Source: Nocardioides ungokensis (GTDB lineage: Bacteria > Actinomycetota > Actinomycetes > Propionibacteriales > Nocardioidaceae). From it: a stretch of DNA of 64,000 bases. The position numbers and the translations under genes were made by a program. Location of the stretch: positions 3,047,001-3,111,000 of the forward strand of contig NZ_CP059164.1 of the NCBI RefSeq assembly GCF_013466985.1, read 5' to 3'. The notes below the pieces were generated by a model. The model searched no databases. It was not told the DNA's origin and worked only from the letters and a program-made list of their open reading frames with translations. Each line of letters begins with the position of its first letter. Position 1 is the first letter of the stretch. Below, piece after piece: positions 19,041-27,482 of the stretch.

Positions 19041-20210
19041 GTGACAAATGCCTCGGGGACGTCCGGGCCCGGTCCGGGGCCGGTCTCCCCCGCCTACCTC
19101 GACTCGGCCTCGTCCGAGCCGCTGCACCCCGCCGCCCGCGAGATCCTGCTCGCTGCGCTCGACCAGGGGTACGCCGACCCGCGCCGCCTGCACGGGCCGG
19201 CCCGGTCGGCGCGGCTGATGCTGGACAACGCGCGGGAGGTCGTCGCCGGGTGCCTGGGCGTGCGGCGCGACGAGGTCACCTTCACCGCCTCCGGTACCGA
19301 CGCCGTCCACCGCGGGCTGCTCGGCCTCCTGGCGGCCCGGCCGCAGGGTGGCGGCACCGTCGTCGCGTCGGCCGTCGAGCACTCGGCCGTCCTGCACGCC
19401 ACGGAGTGGGTGGCCGGACGGGGTGTCACCACGACGCTGGTCCCGGTCGACCGTCTGGGCCGGGTCTCCGTCGACGACGTCGTCGAGGCCGCCTCCGCCG
19501 GCGGGGTGTCCGCCGTGGCGGTGCAGGCGGCCAACCACGAGGTGGGGACGCTCCAGCCGGTGGCCGAGATCGGCGGCCGTCTGGACGGCGTACCCCTCTT
19601 CGTCGACGCCTGCGCCTCGGCCGGCCGGCTGCCGCTGCCCGCAGGCTGGTCGACGGCCGCCGCCTCGGCGCACAAGTGGGGCGGGCCCGCCGGGGTGGGT
19701 GTCCTGCTGGTGCGCAAGGGGGTGCGGTGGCAGAGCCCGTTCCCCGGCGACGACCGGGTCGACGAGCGGGCCAGCGGTTTCGAGAACGTCCCGGCAGCGC
19801 TGGCCGCGGCAGCCGCCCTGCAGGCCGTGGTCGCGGAGAGGGAGGAGTTGGGGGCGAGGCAGTCGGCCCTCGTGGACCGGATCCGGCAGCGAGTGGCCCG
19901 GATCCCCGACGTCGAGGTGGTCGGCGACCCCGGCGACCGGCTCCCCCACCTGGTGACCTTCTCCTGCCTCTACGTCGACGGCGAGGCGCTGGTCACCGAG
20001 CTCGACCGACGCGGCTTCGGGGTGGCGAGCGGGTCGGCCTGCACCGCCTCGACCCTGGAGCCCAGCCACGTGCTCGCGGCGATGGGCGTGCTCACGCACG
20101 GGAACGTGCGGGTCTCGCTGACCCGGGACACCACCGAGGCCGAGGTGGAGGGGTTCCTGGCGGCGCTGCCCGAGGTCGTGCGCGGGATCCGCGCCGAGGT
20201 GGGTCTCTAG
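19041..20210 (+). CDS. Cysteine desulfurase (IscS/NifS family)
   Basis: 389 residues, PLP-dependent fold type I. The PLP-lysine is in SAHKWGGPAG and the persulfide-forming Cys in SGSACTASTLEPSHV. It takes sulfur from cysteine and passes it as a persulfide. The tusA-like gene begins in its stop codon, so the natural acceptor is probably that small protein rather than a scaffold. The GTG start is 6 nt after a TAGGTT box (19029-19034), suggesting a leaderless transcript. The SUF system is the usual Fe-S machinery in Actinobacteria, so this enzyme may serve thiolation or another sulfur relay. Confidence 0.9.
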   Translation: MTNASGTSGPGPGPVSPAYLDSASSEPLHPAAREILLAALDQGYADPRRLHGPARSARLMLDNAREVVAGCLGVRRDEVTFTASGTDAVHRGLLGLLAARPQGGGTVVASAVEHSAVLHATEWVAGRGVTTTLVPVDRLGRVSVDDVVEAASAGGVSAVAVQAANHEVGTLQPVAEIGGRLDGVPLFVDACASAGRLPLPAGWSTAAASAHKWGGPAGVGVLLVRKGVRWQSPFPGDDRVDERASGFENVPAALAAAAALQAVVAEREELGARQSALVDRIRQRVARIPDVEVVGDPGDRLPHLVTFSCLYVDGEALVTELDRRGFGVASGSACTASTLEPSHVLAAMGVLTHGNVRVSLTRDTTEAEVEGFLAALPEVVRGIRAEVGL

Positions 20211-20443
20211 TGGACGCCGACCTCGAGCTCGACTGCCGCGGGATGCTCTGCCCGATGCCGGTCATCGAGCTGGGCCGGCGCCTCGCGGAGGTGCCGATCG
20301 GCGGCACCGTCGCGGTGCTCGCCACGGACGTCGCGGCCCGGGCGGACGTCCCGGCCTGGTGCCGGATGCGCGGGCAGGAGTACGTCGGCGAGGACACCGC
20401 CGACGACGGCACCCCGCGCTACGTCGTGCGCCGGACCAGCTGA
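20210..20443 (+). CDS. TusA-family sulfur carrier
   Basis: 77 residues. The family motif is in LDCRGMLCPMPVIELGRRL, where the Cys of CPMP accepts the persulfide. The GTG start shares its G with the TAG stop of the cysteine desulfurase gene, a tight coupling that strongly suggests a donor-acceptor pair. TusA-family proteins feed sulfur to tRNA thiolation, molybdenum-cofactor maturation or sulfur oxidation; which applies here is not shown by the sequence. Confidence 0.9.
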   Translation: MDADLELDCRGMLCPMPVIELGRRLAEVPIGGTVAVLATDVAARADVPAWCRMRGQEYVGEDTADDGTPRYVVRRTS

Positions 20444-20464
20444 CCGCCCGCCGGCGGGCGGTCA
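20441..20464. terminator. Bidirectional terminator made of both stop codons
   Basis: A perfect 12+12 palindrome, TGACCGCCCGCC / GGCGGGCGGTCA, with no unpaired loop in the DNA. Its first three bases are the stop of the tusA-like gene and its last three are the complement of the adoK stop. Confidence 0.7.
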
Positions 20465-21445
20465 GTGGCTGCTCGTGAGGTGGGGGGCGATGTCGGCCGC
20501 CGCCTCCGCGCCGTACGACTCCTCGACGCGGGCCACGAACTGCGCGGCCGTGAAGGAGTACTCCTGGGTCCCGACGGTCTCCACCACGTAGGCCGCGAGC
20601 ACGCAGCCCACCTGGGCGGAGCGCTCCAGGCCCACTCCCCAGGTCATCGCGCCGAGGAAGCCGGCCCGGAACGCGTCGCCGACCCCCGTCGGCTCCAGCG
20701 CGGCGACGTTCTTCGCCGCCGGCAGCTCGATGGTCTCCTCGCCCTCGCACAGGATGCGTACGCCGTCGGCGCCGAGCGTGGTGACCTGGAAGCCCACCCG
20801 CGACAGGATCTCGTCCTGGCTCCAGCCCGTCTTGGACTCGATCATGTGCGACTCGTACTCGTTGGAGAACAGGATCGCGGCGCCGTCGATCAGCTTGCGG
20901 ATCAGGTCGCCCTCGCCGAACGCGAGCTGCTGGCTCGGGTCGGCGATGAACGGGTAACCCCGCTCGCGGCACTCCTCGGTGTGGCTGAGCATGGCGTCGG
21001 GGTCGTCGGCCCCGATCAGGACGTACTCGGGGTCGCCCACCCGCTTCACGATCGGGGCGAGCTCGATCAGCCGGGCCTCGCTCATCGCACCGGGGTAGAA
21101 CGACGCGAACTGCGCCATGGTGGAGTCGCTGGTGCACACGAACCGGGCCGTGTGGCGTGACTCGGAGATGTGCACCGAGTCGCAGTCGACGCCGTGCCGC
21201 TCCAGCCAGGACCGGTAGTCGGCGAAGTCCTCGCCGGCCGCCCCGACGAGCACCGGGCGCAGGCCCAGCCGGGCCAGCCCGAAGCACATGTTGGGCGCCA
21301 CTCCCCCGCGCCGGATCTCGAGGTCCTCCACGAGGAAGGAGACCGAGAGCTTGTCCAGCTGCTCGACCACCAGGGAGTCGGCGAACTTGCCCCCGAAGGT
21401 CATCAGGTGGTCGGTGGCGATGGAGCCTGCGATGAGCAGTGACAT
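20462..21445 (-). CDS. adoK: Adenosine kinase (PfkB family)
   Basis: About 327 residues. It closely follows mycobacterial AdoK (Rv2202c): GSIATDHLMTF at the start, RRGGVAPNMCFGLARLG, SFYPGAMSEAR, FIADPSQQLA, and the catalytic PTGVGDAFRAGF. It phosphorylates adenosine to AMP in purine salvage; other sugars cannot be ruled out from sequence. The ATG at 21445 fits the family N-terminus; the further upstream ATG adds an implausible tail. It is convergent with tusA and divergent from a small gene. Confidence 0.88.
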   Translation of the reverse strand: MSLLIAGSIATDHLMTFGGKFADSLVVEQLDKLSVSFLVEDLEIRRGGVAPNMCFGLARLGLRPVLVGAAGEDFADYRSWLERHGVDCDSVHISESRHTARFVCTSDSTMAQFASFYPGAMSEARLIELAPIVKRVGDPEYVLIGADDPDAMLSHTEECRERGYPFIADPSQQLAFGEGDLIRKLIDGAAILFSNEYESHMIESKTGWSQDEILSRVGFQVTTLGADGVRILCEGEETIELPAAKNVAALEPTGVGDAFRAGFLGAMTWGVGLERSAQVGCVLAAYVVETVGTQEYSFTAAQFVARVEESYGAEAAADIAPHLTSSH

Positions 21446-21509
21446 GGAACGAAACACTACCCGCGGGTACCGCTTCGGGTACCCAGCGGTAGCCCCTAGC
21501 GTCGAAGCC

Positions 21510-21755
21510 ATGACCCCTGCGAAGCCCTCGACCCGCCTGCCCTACGACGACGCCTCCACGCCCGCGGAGATGTCCGCCGACTGCCGCGCCACCGGGGACA
21601 ACCTGCGGCTGCAGCGCGCGGCCGAGGCCGCCGTCTCCCGTCAGTCCCCCTCCCTCCACTTCGAGGACTACCCCCGCGAGGTAGAGAAGCGCGACATCGA
21701 GATCTCCGAGGCGGCCGCGCGGATCGCCAACGCGCTGCACCTGCACCTCGACTGA
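21510..21755 (+). CDS. Small conserved-looking protein of unknown function
   Basis: 81 residues, mostly polar and helical: a Pro/Thr-rich start, a Leu-Arg-Gln-Ala stretch and an acidic ISEAAARIANALHLHLD end. No domain recognised. Support for it being real is the TAGCGT -10 box (21497-21502) exactly 7 nt before the ATG, identical to the arrangement at the DEDDh nuclease gene, and a terminator 18 nt after the stop. Confidence 0.6.
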   Translation: MTPAKPSTRLPYDDASTPAEMSADCRATGDNLRLQRAAEAAVSRQSPSLHFEDYPREVEKRDIEISEAAARIANALHLHLD

Positions 21756-21773
21756 GCAAGCCTGGACAACGCG

Positions 21774-21803
21774 ACAGCCCCCGGCCGGTCGGCCGGGGGC
21801 TGT
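21774..21803. terminator. Bidirectional terminator
   Basis: A 14-bp stem, ACAGCCCCCGGCCG (21774-21787) with CGGCCGGGGGCTGT (21790-21803), and a 2-nt gap. It lies between the small gene and the convergent Fe-S carrier gene. Confidence 0.8.
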
Positions 21804-21847
21804 TGCTCTGCTGCTGGATCGGTGGTTGCGGTCGCCCCTGGGCTCAC

Positions 21848-21907
21848 CGGGTTTCGACACGCTCCGTCGCGACCTCGTTCCTCGGTCGCGGTCGCTGCTC
21901 AACCACC
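21848..21907. repeat. Nocardioides-type intergenic palindromic repeat
   Basis: The stretch begins GGGTTTCGACACGCTCCGTC and ends TCGCTGCTCAACCACC. This GTTTCGACACGCT...GCTGCTCAACCACC pattern is, from memory, a very common dispersed repeat in Nocardioides genomes. It contains GCGACC...GGTCGC as an inner inverted repeat. Confidence 0.65.
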
Positions 21908-21936
21908 TTCAGTCAGGTCCGCTGGCGCGGCCCTGA

Positions 21937-22299
21937 CTAGTGGAAGCTGTCGCCGCAGGCGCAGGAGCCCGTCGCGTTGGGGTTGTCGATCGTGAAGCCC
22001 TGCTTCTCGATCGAGTCGACGAAGTCGATCATCGCGCCGTTGAGGTAGGGCACGCTCATCCGGTCCACGACGACGGCCACGCCGTCGAAGTCCGTGACGA
22101 CGTCCCCGTCGAGGCTGCGCTCGTCGAAGAAGAGCTGGTAGCGCAGACCGGAGCAACCGCCCGGCTGCACGGAGATCCGCAGGGAAAGGTCGTCGCGGCC
22201 CTCCTGCTCGAGGAGGCTCTTCACCTTGGCGGCGGCGACCGGGCTCAGGTTGATCTGGTCGGTGCGGCGCTCGGTGGTGGTCTCGACCTGCTCGGTCAT
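21937..22299 (-). CDS. erpA: A-type iron-sulfur carrier protein (ErpA/HesB family)
   Basis: 120 residues. The three conserved cysteines are in PGGCSGLRYQLFF and in GSCACGDSFH. The protein carries assembled Fe-S clusters to target enzymes; NadA and the Rieske protein encoded nearby are possible clients. A GGGAGC ribosome-binding site lies 10 nt before the ATG at 22299. The position next to adoK and the glycerate kinase matches mycobacterial Rv2202c-Rv2205c. Confidence 0.92.
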   Translation of the reverse strand: MTEQVETTTERRTDQINLSPVAAAKVKSLLEQEGRDDLSLRISVQPGGCSGLRYQLFFDERSLDGDVVTDFDGVAVVVDRMSVPYLNGAMIDFVDSIEKQGFTIDNPNATGSCACGDSFH

Positions 22300-22374
22300 G
22301 TCGCGTGCTCCCAAGTTGGCTAAGGGGTTGGTACTGGCTTCAATGGTCGCACACCGCCGGATATTCCACCTCCG

Positions 22375-23472
22375 TCAGCGGGCATCCGGGCGGGACCAGG
22401 TGCGGGCCACGCGCTCCGCCACGTCGGCCAGCGCACCCGCCGGGTCGGCGAAGGCACGCTCGCGGCCAACCATCTCGACCAGGGAGTACGCCGACTCCAC
22501 GCCCAGGGCGCGCATCTCCCGCGCGCCGACCAGCACCTCGCCGGCGAGGGCCACGCACGGCCGCAGCGCGTCTCCCGCGATCTCCGCCACGCCGTAGGGC
22601 ACCTTGCCCGCTCGGCTGGAGAAGTCGAAGGCGCCCTCCCCGGTGACGACGAGGTCGGCGGCCCGGGCACGCTCGGCCAGCCGGACGGCGTCGGCGACCA
22701 GGCCGATGCCCGGCTCGCGGGTCGCTCCCAGGGCCAGGAGGGCGAAGCCGAGGCCACCGGCGGCGCCCGCGCCCTTCTCCAGCGACGTGCGCCGGTCCAC
22801 GGCGACGGCCAGCTGCTCCAGCCAGCCGTCGACGGTCGCCATGAGGTCGTCGGGCAGGCCCTTCTGGGGTCCGAAGACCTTGGTGGCGCCGAAGAGCCCC
22901 GTCAGCGGGTTGTCGACGTCGCTGGCCGCCACCAGGTGCACATCAGCCACCCGGGCCCGAGCCGGCGCCAGGTCCACCTGCCGGACGCCGTCGAGGCCGA
23001 TCGCCCCGATGTCGAGCTGCGCGTCCGACGTCGCGCCCAGCGCCGCGAGGAGGCCGGCACCGCCGTCGTTGGTGCCGCTCCCGCCCAGGCCCACGACCAC
23101 CGTCCGTGCCGAGGTGTCCAGGGCTGCCGCCACCAGCTCACCGACCCCGAGGGTGGTGGCCGCCTCGGCGCCCTCGGCCCCGGTCAGGTGGATGCCGCAC
23201 GCCTGGGCGCTCTCGACGTACGCCGTGTCGCCGGAGAGCAGCACGGTGGCCGGCACCGGAGCGCCGAAGGGGCCAGTGACGGTCACCGCGAGCAGCTCAC
23301 CGCCCAGGGCGGCGTGCAGGACGTCCACGAACCCGGGACCGCCGTCGGACATGGGCGCCAGGTCGAGCTCGTCGTCGGGCGCCTGGCGCCGCCAGCCGGC
23401 GGCGACCGCGTCCGCGGCCTCGACGGCCGTGAGCGTGCCGGCGAACTTGTCCGGGGCGACCAGGATGCGCAT
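22375..23472 (-). CDS. Glycerate 2-kinase (GlxK/GarK family)
   Basis: About 365 residues. Family features are RILVAPDKFAGTLTA at the N-terminus, APMSDGGPGFVD, VVVGLGGSGTNDGGAGLL, and VVTGEGAFDFSS. It phosphorylates D-glycerate to 2-phosphoglycerate. The ATG at 23472 places RILVAPDKF at residues 2-10; the ATG at 23481 would add three residues. It is divergent from the GNAT gene with 34 nt between starts, so the two promoters must overlap. Confidence 0.9.
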   Translation of the reverse strand: MRILVAPDKFAGTLTAVEAADAVAAGWRRQAPDDELDLAPMSDGGPGFVDVLHAALGGELLAVTVTGPFGAPVPATVLLSGDTAYVESAQACGIHLTGAEGAEAATTLGVGELVAAALDTSARTVVVGLGGSGTNDGGAGLLAALGATSDAQLDIGAIGLDGVRQVDLAPARARVADVHLVAASDVDNPLTGLFGATKVFGPQKGLPDDLMATVDGWLEQLAVAVDRRTSLEKGAGAAGGLGFALLALGATREPGIGLVADAVRLAERARAADLVVTGEGAFDFSSRAGKVPYGVAEIAGDALRPCVALAGEVLVGAREMRALGVESAYSLVEMVGRERAFADPAGALADVAERVARTWSRPDAR

Positions 23473-23506
23473 GCGGGGCATTGTCGCCCACGTCTACGGT
23501 TCCCCC

Positions 23507-24400
23507 GTGGACGAGTCGACACCCGACGTGGTCATCCGGCCGATGCGACCCGAGGACGTGCCCGCGGCCGAGCGGCTGAGCGCCGAGGGCTTCCACGAGC
23601 TCGACACCCGGATGTTCCGGCGTTCGTGGCCCGAGCCCGAGCTCCGCCCCGCCGACCGCGGCGCCACGTGGGTCGCCCGCACCCTGCACTTCCTGCACAC
23701 GGATCCGGGTGGCTGTTGGGTCGCCGAGGACGAGTCGGGCCTGCTCGGCCTCGCCACGTCGTTCAACCGGGAGAAGCTGTGGTGCCTGGCGACGTACGCC
23801 GTGCGCCCGGGACTCCAGGGCCGGGGCCTGGGCAAGCCGTTGCTCGCGGCAGCGCTGCACCACGGCCGCGGTTCCCTGCGCGGGATGCTCTCGTCGTCCT
23901 CGGACCCGAAGGCCGTGCGCCGCTACCGGCTGGCGGGATTCTCGCTGCACCCGCAGATGTTCCTGACCGGGACCGTCGACCGGGCCGCGATCCCCGACCT
24001 CGGGAAGGTCCGCGAGGGCACGGCCGGCGACATCGACCTGATGGACTCGATCGACAGGCAGGCCCGCGGTGCCGCGCACGGCCCCGACCACGAGCTGATG
24101 CTGGCCTCCTGGCGGCTCCGGGTCTCGGACTCGACTACGGGCTCGGGCTACGCCTACACCGACCAGATGGGCGACGTGGCCCTCCTCGCGGCGACCAACC
24201 GGCGTACGGCGACCCGGCTGCTCTGGGCCGCCCTCGCCGACACGGAGGGCGAGGTGGGTATCCACCACGTCACGGCGGCCAACGAGTGGGCGATCGACGT
24301 CGGGATGGCGGCCCGCCTCGAGCTCCACCAGGAGGGGTACCTCGGCCTGCGCAACATGGCCCCGCCCACGCCGTACCTCCACAACGGCGCCCTGCTCTGA
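23507..24400 (+). CDS. Tandem GNAT-like acetyltransferase
   Basis: 297 residues. The N-terminal half is a clear GNAT domain: VVIRPMRPEDVPAAERLS, then CLATYAVRPGLQGRGLGKPL for the acetyl-CoA loop (Q/R-x-x-G-x-G/A) and YRLAGFSLHP. The second half (from ~residue 165) has weaker GNAT character ending GYLGLRNMAPP. The substrate is unknown. The GTG start is 6 nt after a TACGGT box (23495-23500). The nadA start follows its stop by 18 nt. Confidence 0.8.
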   Translation: MDESTPDVVIRPMRPEDVPAAERLSAEGFHELDTRMFRRSWPEPELRPADRGATWVARTLHFLHTDPGGCWVAEDESGLLGLATSFNREKLWCLATYAVRPGLQGRGLGKPLLAAALHHGRGSLRGMLSSSSDPKAVRRYRLAGFSLHPQMFLTGTVDRAAIPDLGKVREGTAGDIDLMDSIDRQARGAAHGPDHELMLASWRLRVSDSTTGSGYAYTDQMGDVALLAATNRRTATRLLWAALADTEGEVGIHHVTAANEWAIDVGMAARLELHQEGYLGLRNMAPPTPYLHNGALL

Positions 24401-24418
24401 CTTCACTAGACTCGTGCC

Positions 24419-25591
24419 ATGACCACCGTCGACCTCCCGCTGCTGCCGCTCGGACCCGGCCGCGACCTGTCCGCCGAGCGCGGCGTCGAGTGCCCGGGTG
24501 ACCTGCCCGCAGCCTCCGACCCGGACCTGGTGGCGCGCGCCCGCGCCGCCAAGGAGGCGCTCGGCGAGAAGGTGTTCGTGCTCGGCCACCACTACCAGCG
24601 CGACGAGGTCATCCAGTTCGCCGACGTGACCGGGGACTCCTTCAAGCTCGCCCGTGACGCCGCGGGCCGGCCGGAGGCCGAGTACATCGTGTTCTGCGGG
24701 GTGCACTTCATGGCGGAGTCGGCCGACATCCTCACCGGACCGACCCAGCAGGTGGTGCTGCCCGACCTCGCCGCGGGCTGCTCGATGGCCGACATGGCGC
24801 GGCTGGGCCAGGTCGAGGCCGCGTGGGACGCCCTGACCGAGGCCGGGATCGCCGACTCCGTCGTCCCGGTGACCTACATGAACTCCTCCGCGGACATCAA
24901 GGCCTTCTGCGGTCGCAACGGCGGCGCCGTCTGCACCTCCTCCAACGCCGAGGTCGCCCTGGAGTGGGCGTTCGAGCAGAAGCCGGACGCCAAGGTCCTC
25001 TTCCTCCCCGACCAGCACCTCGGCCGCAACACCGCCGTGCTGAAGATGGGGCTGACCCTCGAGGACTGCGTGGTGTGGGACCCGCGGCGGCCCGACGGCG
25101 GCCTCACGGCCGAGGAGCTCCGCAACGCCCGGATGATCCTGTGGAAGGGCCACTGCTCGGTGCACGGTCGCTTCTCCCCCGAGGTCGTCGACGAGCTGCG
25201 CACGACGATCCCGGGCGTGCAGATCCTGGTCCACCCCGAGTGCCAGCACGAGGTCGTGCTGAAGGCAGACCTGGTCGGGTCGACCGAGTTCATCATCAAG
25301 ACCATCGAGGCCGCTCCGGCCGGCTCGAGCTGGGCGATCGGCACCGAGCTCAACCTGGTCAAGCGGCTGGCCGAGGCCCACCCGGACAAGCACATCTCGT
25401 TCCTGGACAAGACGGTCTGCTACTGCTCGACCATGAACCGGATCGACCTGCCCCACCTGGTGTGGGCGCTGGAGTCCCTGGTGGCCGGCACGGTGGTCAA
25501 CCGGATCGAGGTCGACCCCGAGACCGAGCGCTGGGCCAAGGTCGCCCTGCAGCGGATGCTGGACCTGCCCGGCAGGTCCCACAAGGACTGA
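24419..25591 (+). CDS. nadA: Quinolinate synthase A
   Basis: 390 residues. NadA condenses iminoaspartate with dihydroxyacetone phosphate to quinolinate for NAD synthesis and holds an oxygen-sensitive [4Fe-4S] cluster. Family parts are VLGHHYQRDEVIQFAD, AGCSMADMA, TYMNSSADIKAFCG, VHPECQHEVV and KTVCYCSTMNRI. Conserved cysteines for the cluster are present in these. The ATG is 6 nt after a TAGACT box (24407-24412), suggesting a leaderless transcript separate from the GNAT gene. No nadB or nadC is in this window. Confidence 0.96.
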   Translation: MTTVDLPLLPLGPGRDLSAERGVECPGDLPAASDPDLVARARAAKEALGEKVFVLGHHYQRDEVIQFADVTGDSFKLARDAAGRPEAEYIVFCGVHFMAESADILTGPTQQVVLPDLAAGCSMADMARLGQVEAAWDALTEAGIADSVVPVTYMNSSADIKAFCGRNGGAVCTSSNAEVALEWAFEQKPDAKVLFLPDQHLGRNTAVLKMGLTLEDCVVWDPRRPDGGLTAEELRNARMILWKGHCSVHGRFSPEVVDELRTTIPGVQILVHPECQHEVVLKADLVGSTEFIIKTIEAAPAGSSWAIGTELNLVKRLAEAHPDKHISFLDKTVCYCSTMNRIDLPHLVWALESLVAGTVVNRIEVDPETERWAKVALQRMLDLPGRSHKD

Positions 25592-25600
25592 CCCCGGGCG

Positions 25601-26815
25601 TCAGCCCGGCAGCTCGAACCACGCAGTGGTGCCGCCGCCGGGAGTCTCCTCGAGGCCGAGGCGTCCGCCGTGGGCCTCGACGGCACGACGTACGGTGGCG
25701 AGCCCGATGCCCGAGCCGGGCACCTTGGCGTGGACGCGGGTGAAGGGCTCGAAGACGCGCTCGCGGTCCTGCTCCGGCACCCCCAGCCCGTGGTCAGCCA
25801 CCGTCACGCGCCATCTCCCGCCGAGCTCGACGGAGCCGACCTCTATCCGGGCCGGCTCCCCGGGCGGCGTGAACTTGGCGGAGTTGGCCACGAGGTTCTG
25901 CAGCACGGCGCGCAGCTGGACCGGGTCACCGACCAGGGTGGGGAGGTGCCCGACGGTCACCACGGCGCCGGTCAGGGCCGATGACAAGTCCTCGAGCACC
26001 TCGGCCATCGTCTTGTCGAGGTCGACCTCGACGCGGGACAGCTCGCCGCCCAGCCGGGCGTAGGCCAGCAGGTCGTCGATCAGCGACTGCATCCGGTCGG
26101 CGCCGTTGCGGGCGCGTCCGACCAGCCAGGCGATCTCCTCGGTGTCACCGGTCCCGGACTCGCCGAGCTGCTCCACGATCAGCCGCAGGGACATCGACAG
26201 CGCGGTGAGCGGGTTGCGCAGGTCGTGGCTCACCTGGCCCGCGAAGGCGGCGAGCTGCTCGTTGGAGCGCTCCAGCTCGGTGTGCAGGTCCTCCATCTCC
26301 TGGAGCGTGGCGCTCAGCTCGCGCGTGCGCAGCTCCAGCTCGAGCAGGTCCACCACCCGGTCGGCCAGCGCGACCAGTGCGTGCTCCTGGTCGGCGGTGA
26401 GCGTGCGCGGCTCCTCGTCGAAGACGCAGAGGGTCCCGATCACCACCCCGTCGGGGGTGACGAGCTGGTGGGTGGCGTAGAACCGGACCCGCCCGATGAC
26501 GCCCGTCACGAAGGGGTTGTCACGGAACCGCTCGTCCTCGCGCGCATCCGGCACGATGACCGGGTGGCCGGCGTGCAGGACGAGGTTGCACATCGAGTCC
26601 TCGCGCGCGCACACCGCGGCGTCGAAGCCGACGGCGGCGACCTGCACCTGCTGGGTCTCGGTGATCAGGTTGATGGTGGCCATCGGCACGCCCGCCACCT
26701 GCGCCGCGACCTCGACCAGCGCCACCAGGTCCTGGCGCAGAGGCTCGAAGAGCACCCGGTAGCGGCCGATCTCGGCCACTCGTCGCGTGTCGGTGTCGGT
26801 GGTCGTGCTGGTCAC
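25601..26815 (-). CDS. GAF-domain sensor histidine kinase, cytosolic
   Basis: About 404 residues with no membrane segment. Residues ~30-170 form a GAF domain (MATINLITETQQVQVAAVG, DSMCNLVLHAG), residues ~190-260 a HisKA dimerisation domain with phospho-His in FAGQVSHDLRNPL, and the C-terminus an ATPase domain (NLVANSAKF, GLGVPEQDRERVFEPF, GSGIGLATV). The GTG at 26815 has GGGAG 8 nt upstream. It lies 78 nt downstream of pspAB on the same strand. No partner response regulator is adjacent, so a link to envelope stress is only suggested by position. Confidence 0.9.
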   Translation of the reverse strand: MTSTTTDTDTRRVAEIGRYRVLFEPLRQDLVALVEVAAQVAGVPMATINLITETQQVQVAAVGFDAAVCAREDSMCNLVLHAGHPVIVPDAREDERFRDNPFVTGVIGRVRFYATHQLVTPDGVVIGTLCVFDEEPRTLTADQEHALVALADRVVDLLELELRTRELSATLQEMEDLHTELERSNEQLAAFAGQVSHDLRNPLTALSMSLRLIVEQLGESGTGDTEEIAWLVGRARNGADRMQSLIDDLLAYARLGGELSRVEVDLDKTMAEVLEDLSSALTGAVVTVGHLPTLVGDPVQLRAVLQNLVANSAKFTPPGEPARIEVGSVELGGRWRVTVADHGLGVPEQDRERVFEPFTRVHAKVPGSGIGLATVRRAVEAHGGRLGLEETPGGGTTAWFELPG

Positions 26816-26893
26816 CTGTCGAGCTCCCCGTTCCCGCAGCCGTGCCGGCTGCACCGACCGCGAGGATAGCGGGATCCCCTGGCCGCGTCGGGC

Positions 26894-27466
26894 TCACAGG
26901 CCGGGGGCGCCCCACAATGCCAGCCATCGGCTCAGGTCCTGCTCCATCGGCAGCTCGCCGGCGAGCGCGTCGCGCACCTGGATCTCGGTGAGGTTGTCGC
27001 GGGACTGCTGCCCCTTGGGCGCGAAGGGATAGAACGTCCCCTGCTTGTAGAGGTAGACGAGGCCGATCCGACGCCCGGCGGAATCCTGGAACGGCACGAG
27101 CGAGCAGAGCAACCCGGCGCCGAACCCCTGGCCCTCCAGGGAGGTGTTCACCGCGTGCAGGTCGGTGCAGAGCCCGGCGGTGTCGTCGGGGTCCCGGTGG
27201 GCCACCAGCCAGGTGAACCCGAAGTCGTCACTCGAGACGGTCACGTCGGGCGCCGTCGGGTCGTCGTTCAGGAGGCTGACGACCTCGTCCTGGGTCTGCC
27301 GGAACGCCGCCCCGGTGGCGGCGCGGAAGCAGACGGCACCCTCCCCCGTGGGCCTGAGGTCCAGCAAGGTCTGCAGGGTGACGGCGGCGCTGGGCACCAG
27401 GAAGAGCGAGTCGAGGTTGGCGGCCTTCGGACGGGTCCGGCCGGTGACGACGTCCCAGAACCCCAT
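26894..27466 (-). CDS. pspAB: PspA-associated protein PspAB
   Basis: 190 residues, soluble. It begins MGFWDVVTGRTRPK and contains DFGFTWLVAHRDPDD and LVYLYKQGTFYPFAP, as in the actinobacterial family named for co-occurrence with pspA and htpX. The biochemical role is unknown. It is the last gene of pspA-pspAA-htpX-pspAB, 16 nt after htpX. Confidence 0.82.
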   Translation of the reverse strand: MGFWDVVTGRTRPKAANLDSLFLVPSAAVTLQTLLDLRPTGEGAVCFRAATGAAFRQTQDEVVSLLNDDPTAPDVTVSSDDFGFTWLVAHRDPDDTAGLCTDLHAVNTSLEGQGFGAGLLCSLVPFQDSAGRRIGLVYLYKQGTFYPFAPKGQQSRDNLTEIQVRDALAGELPMEQDLSRWLALWGAPGL

Positions 27467-27482
27467 CAGCGACGACCGGTGC

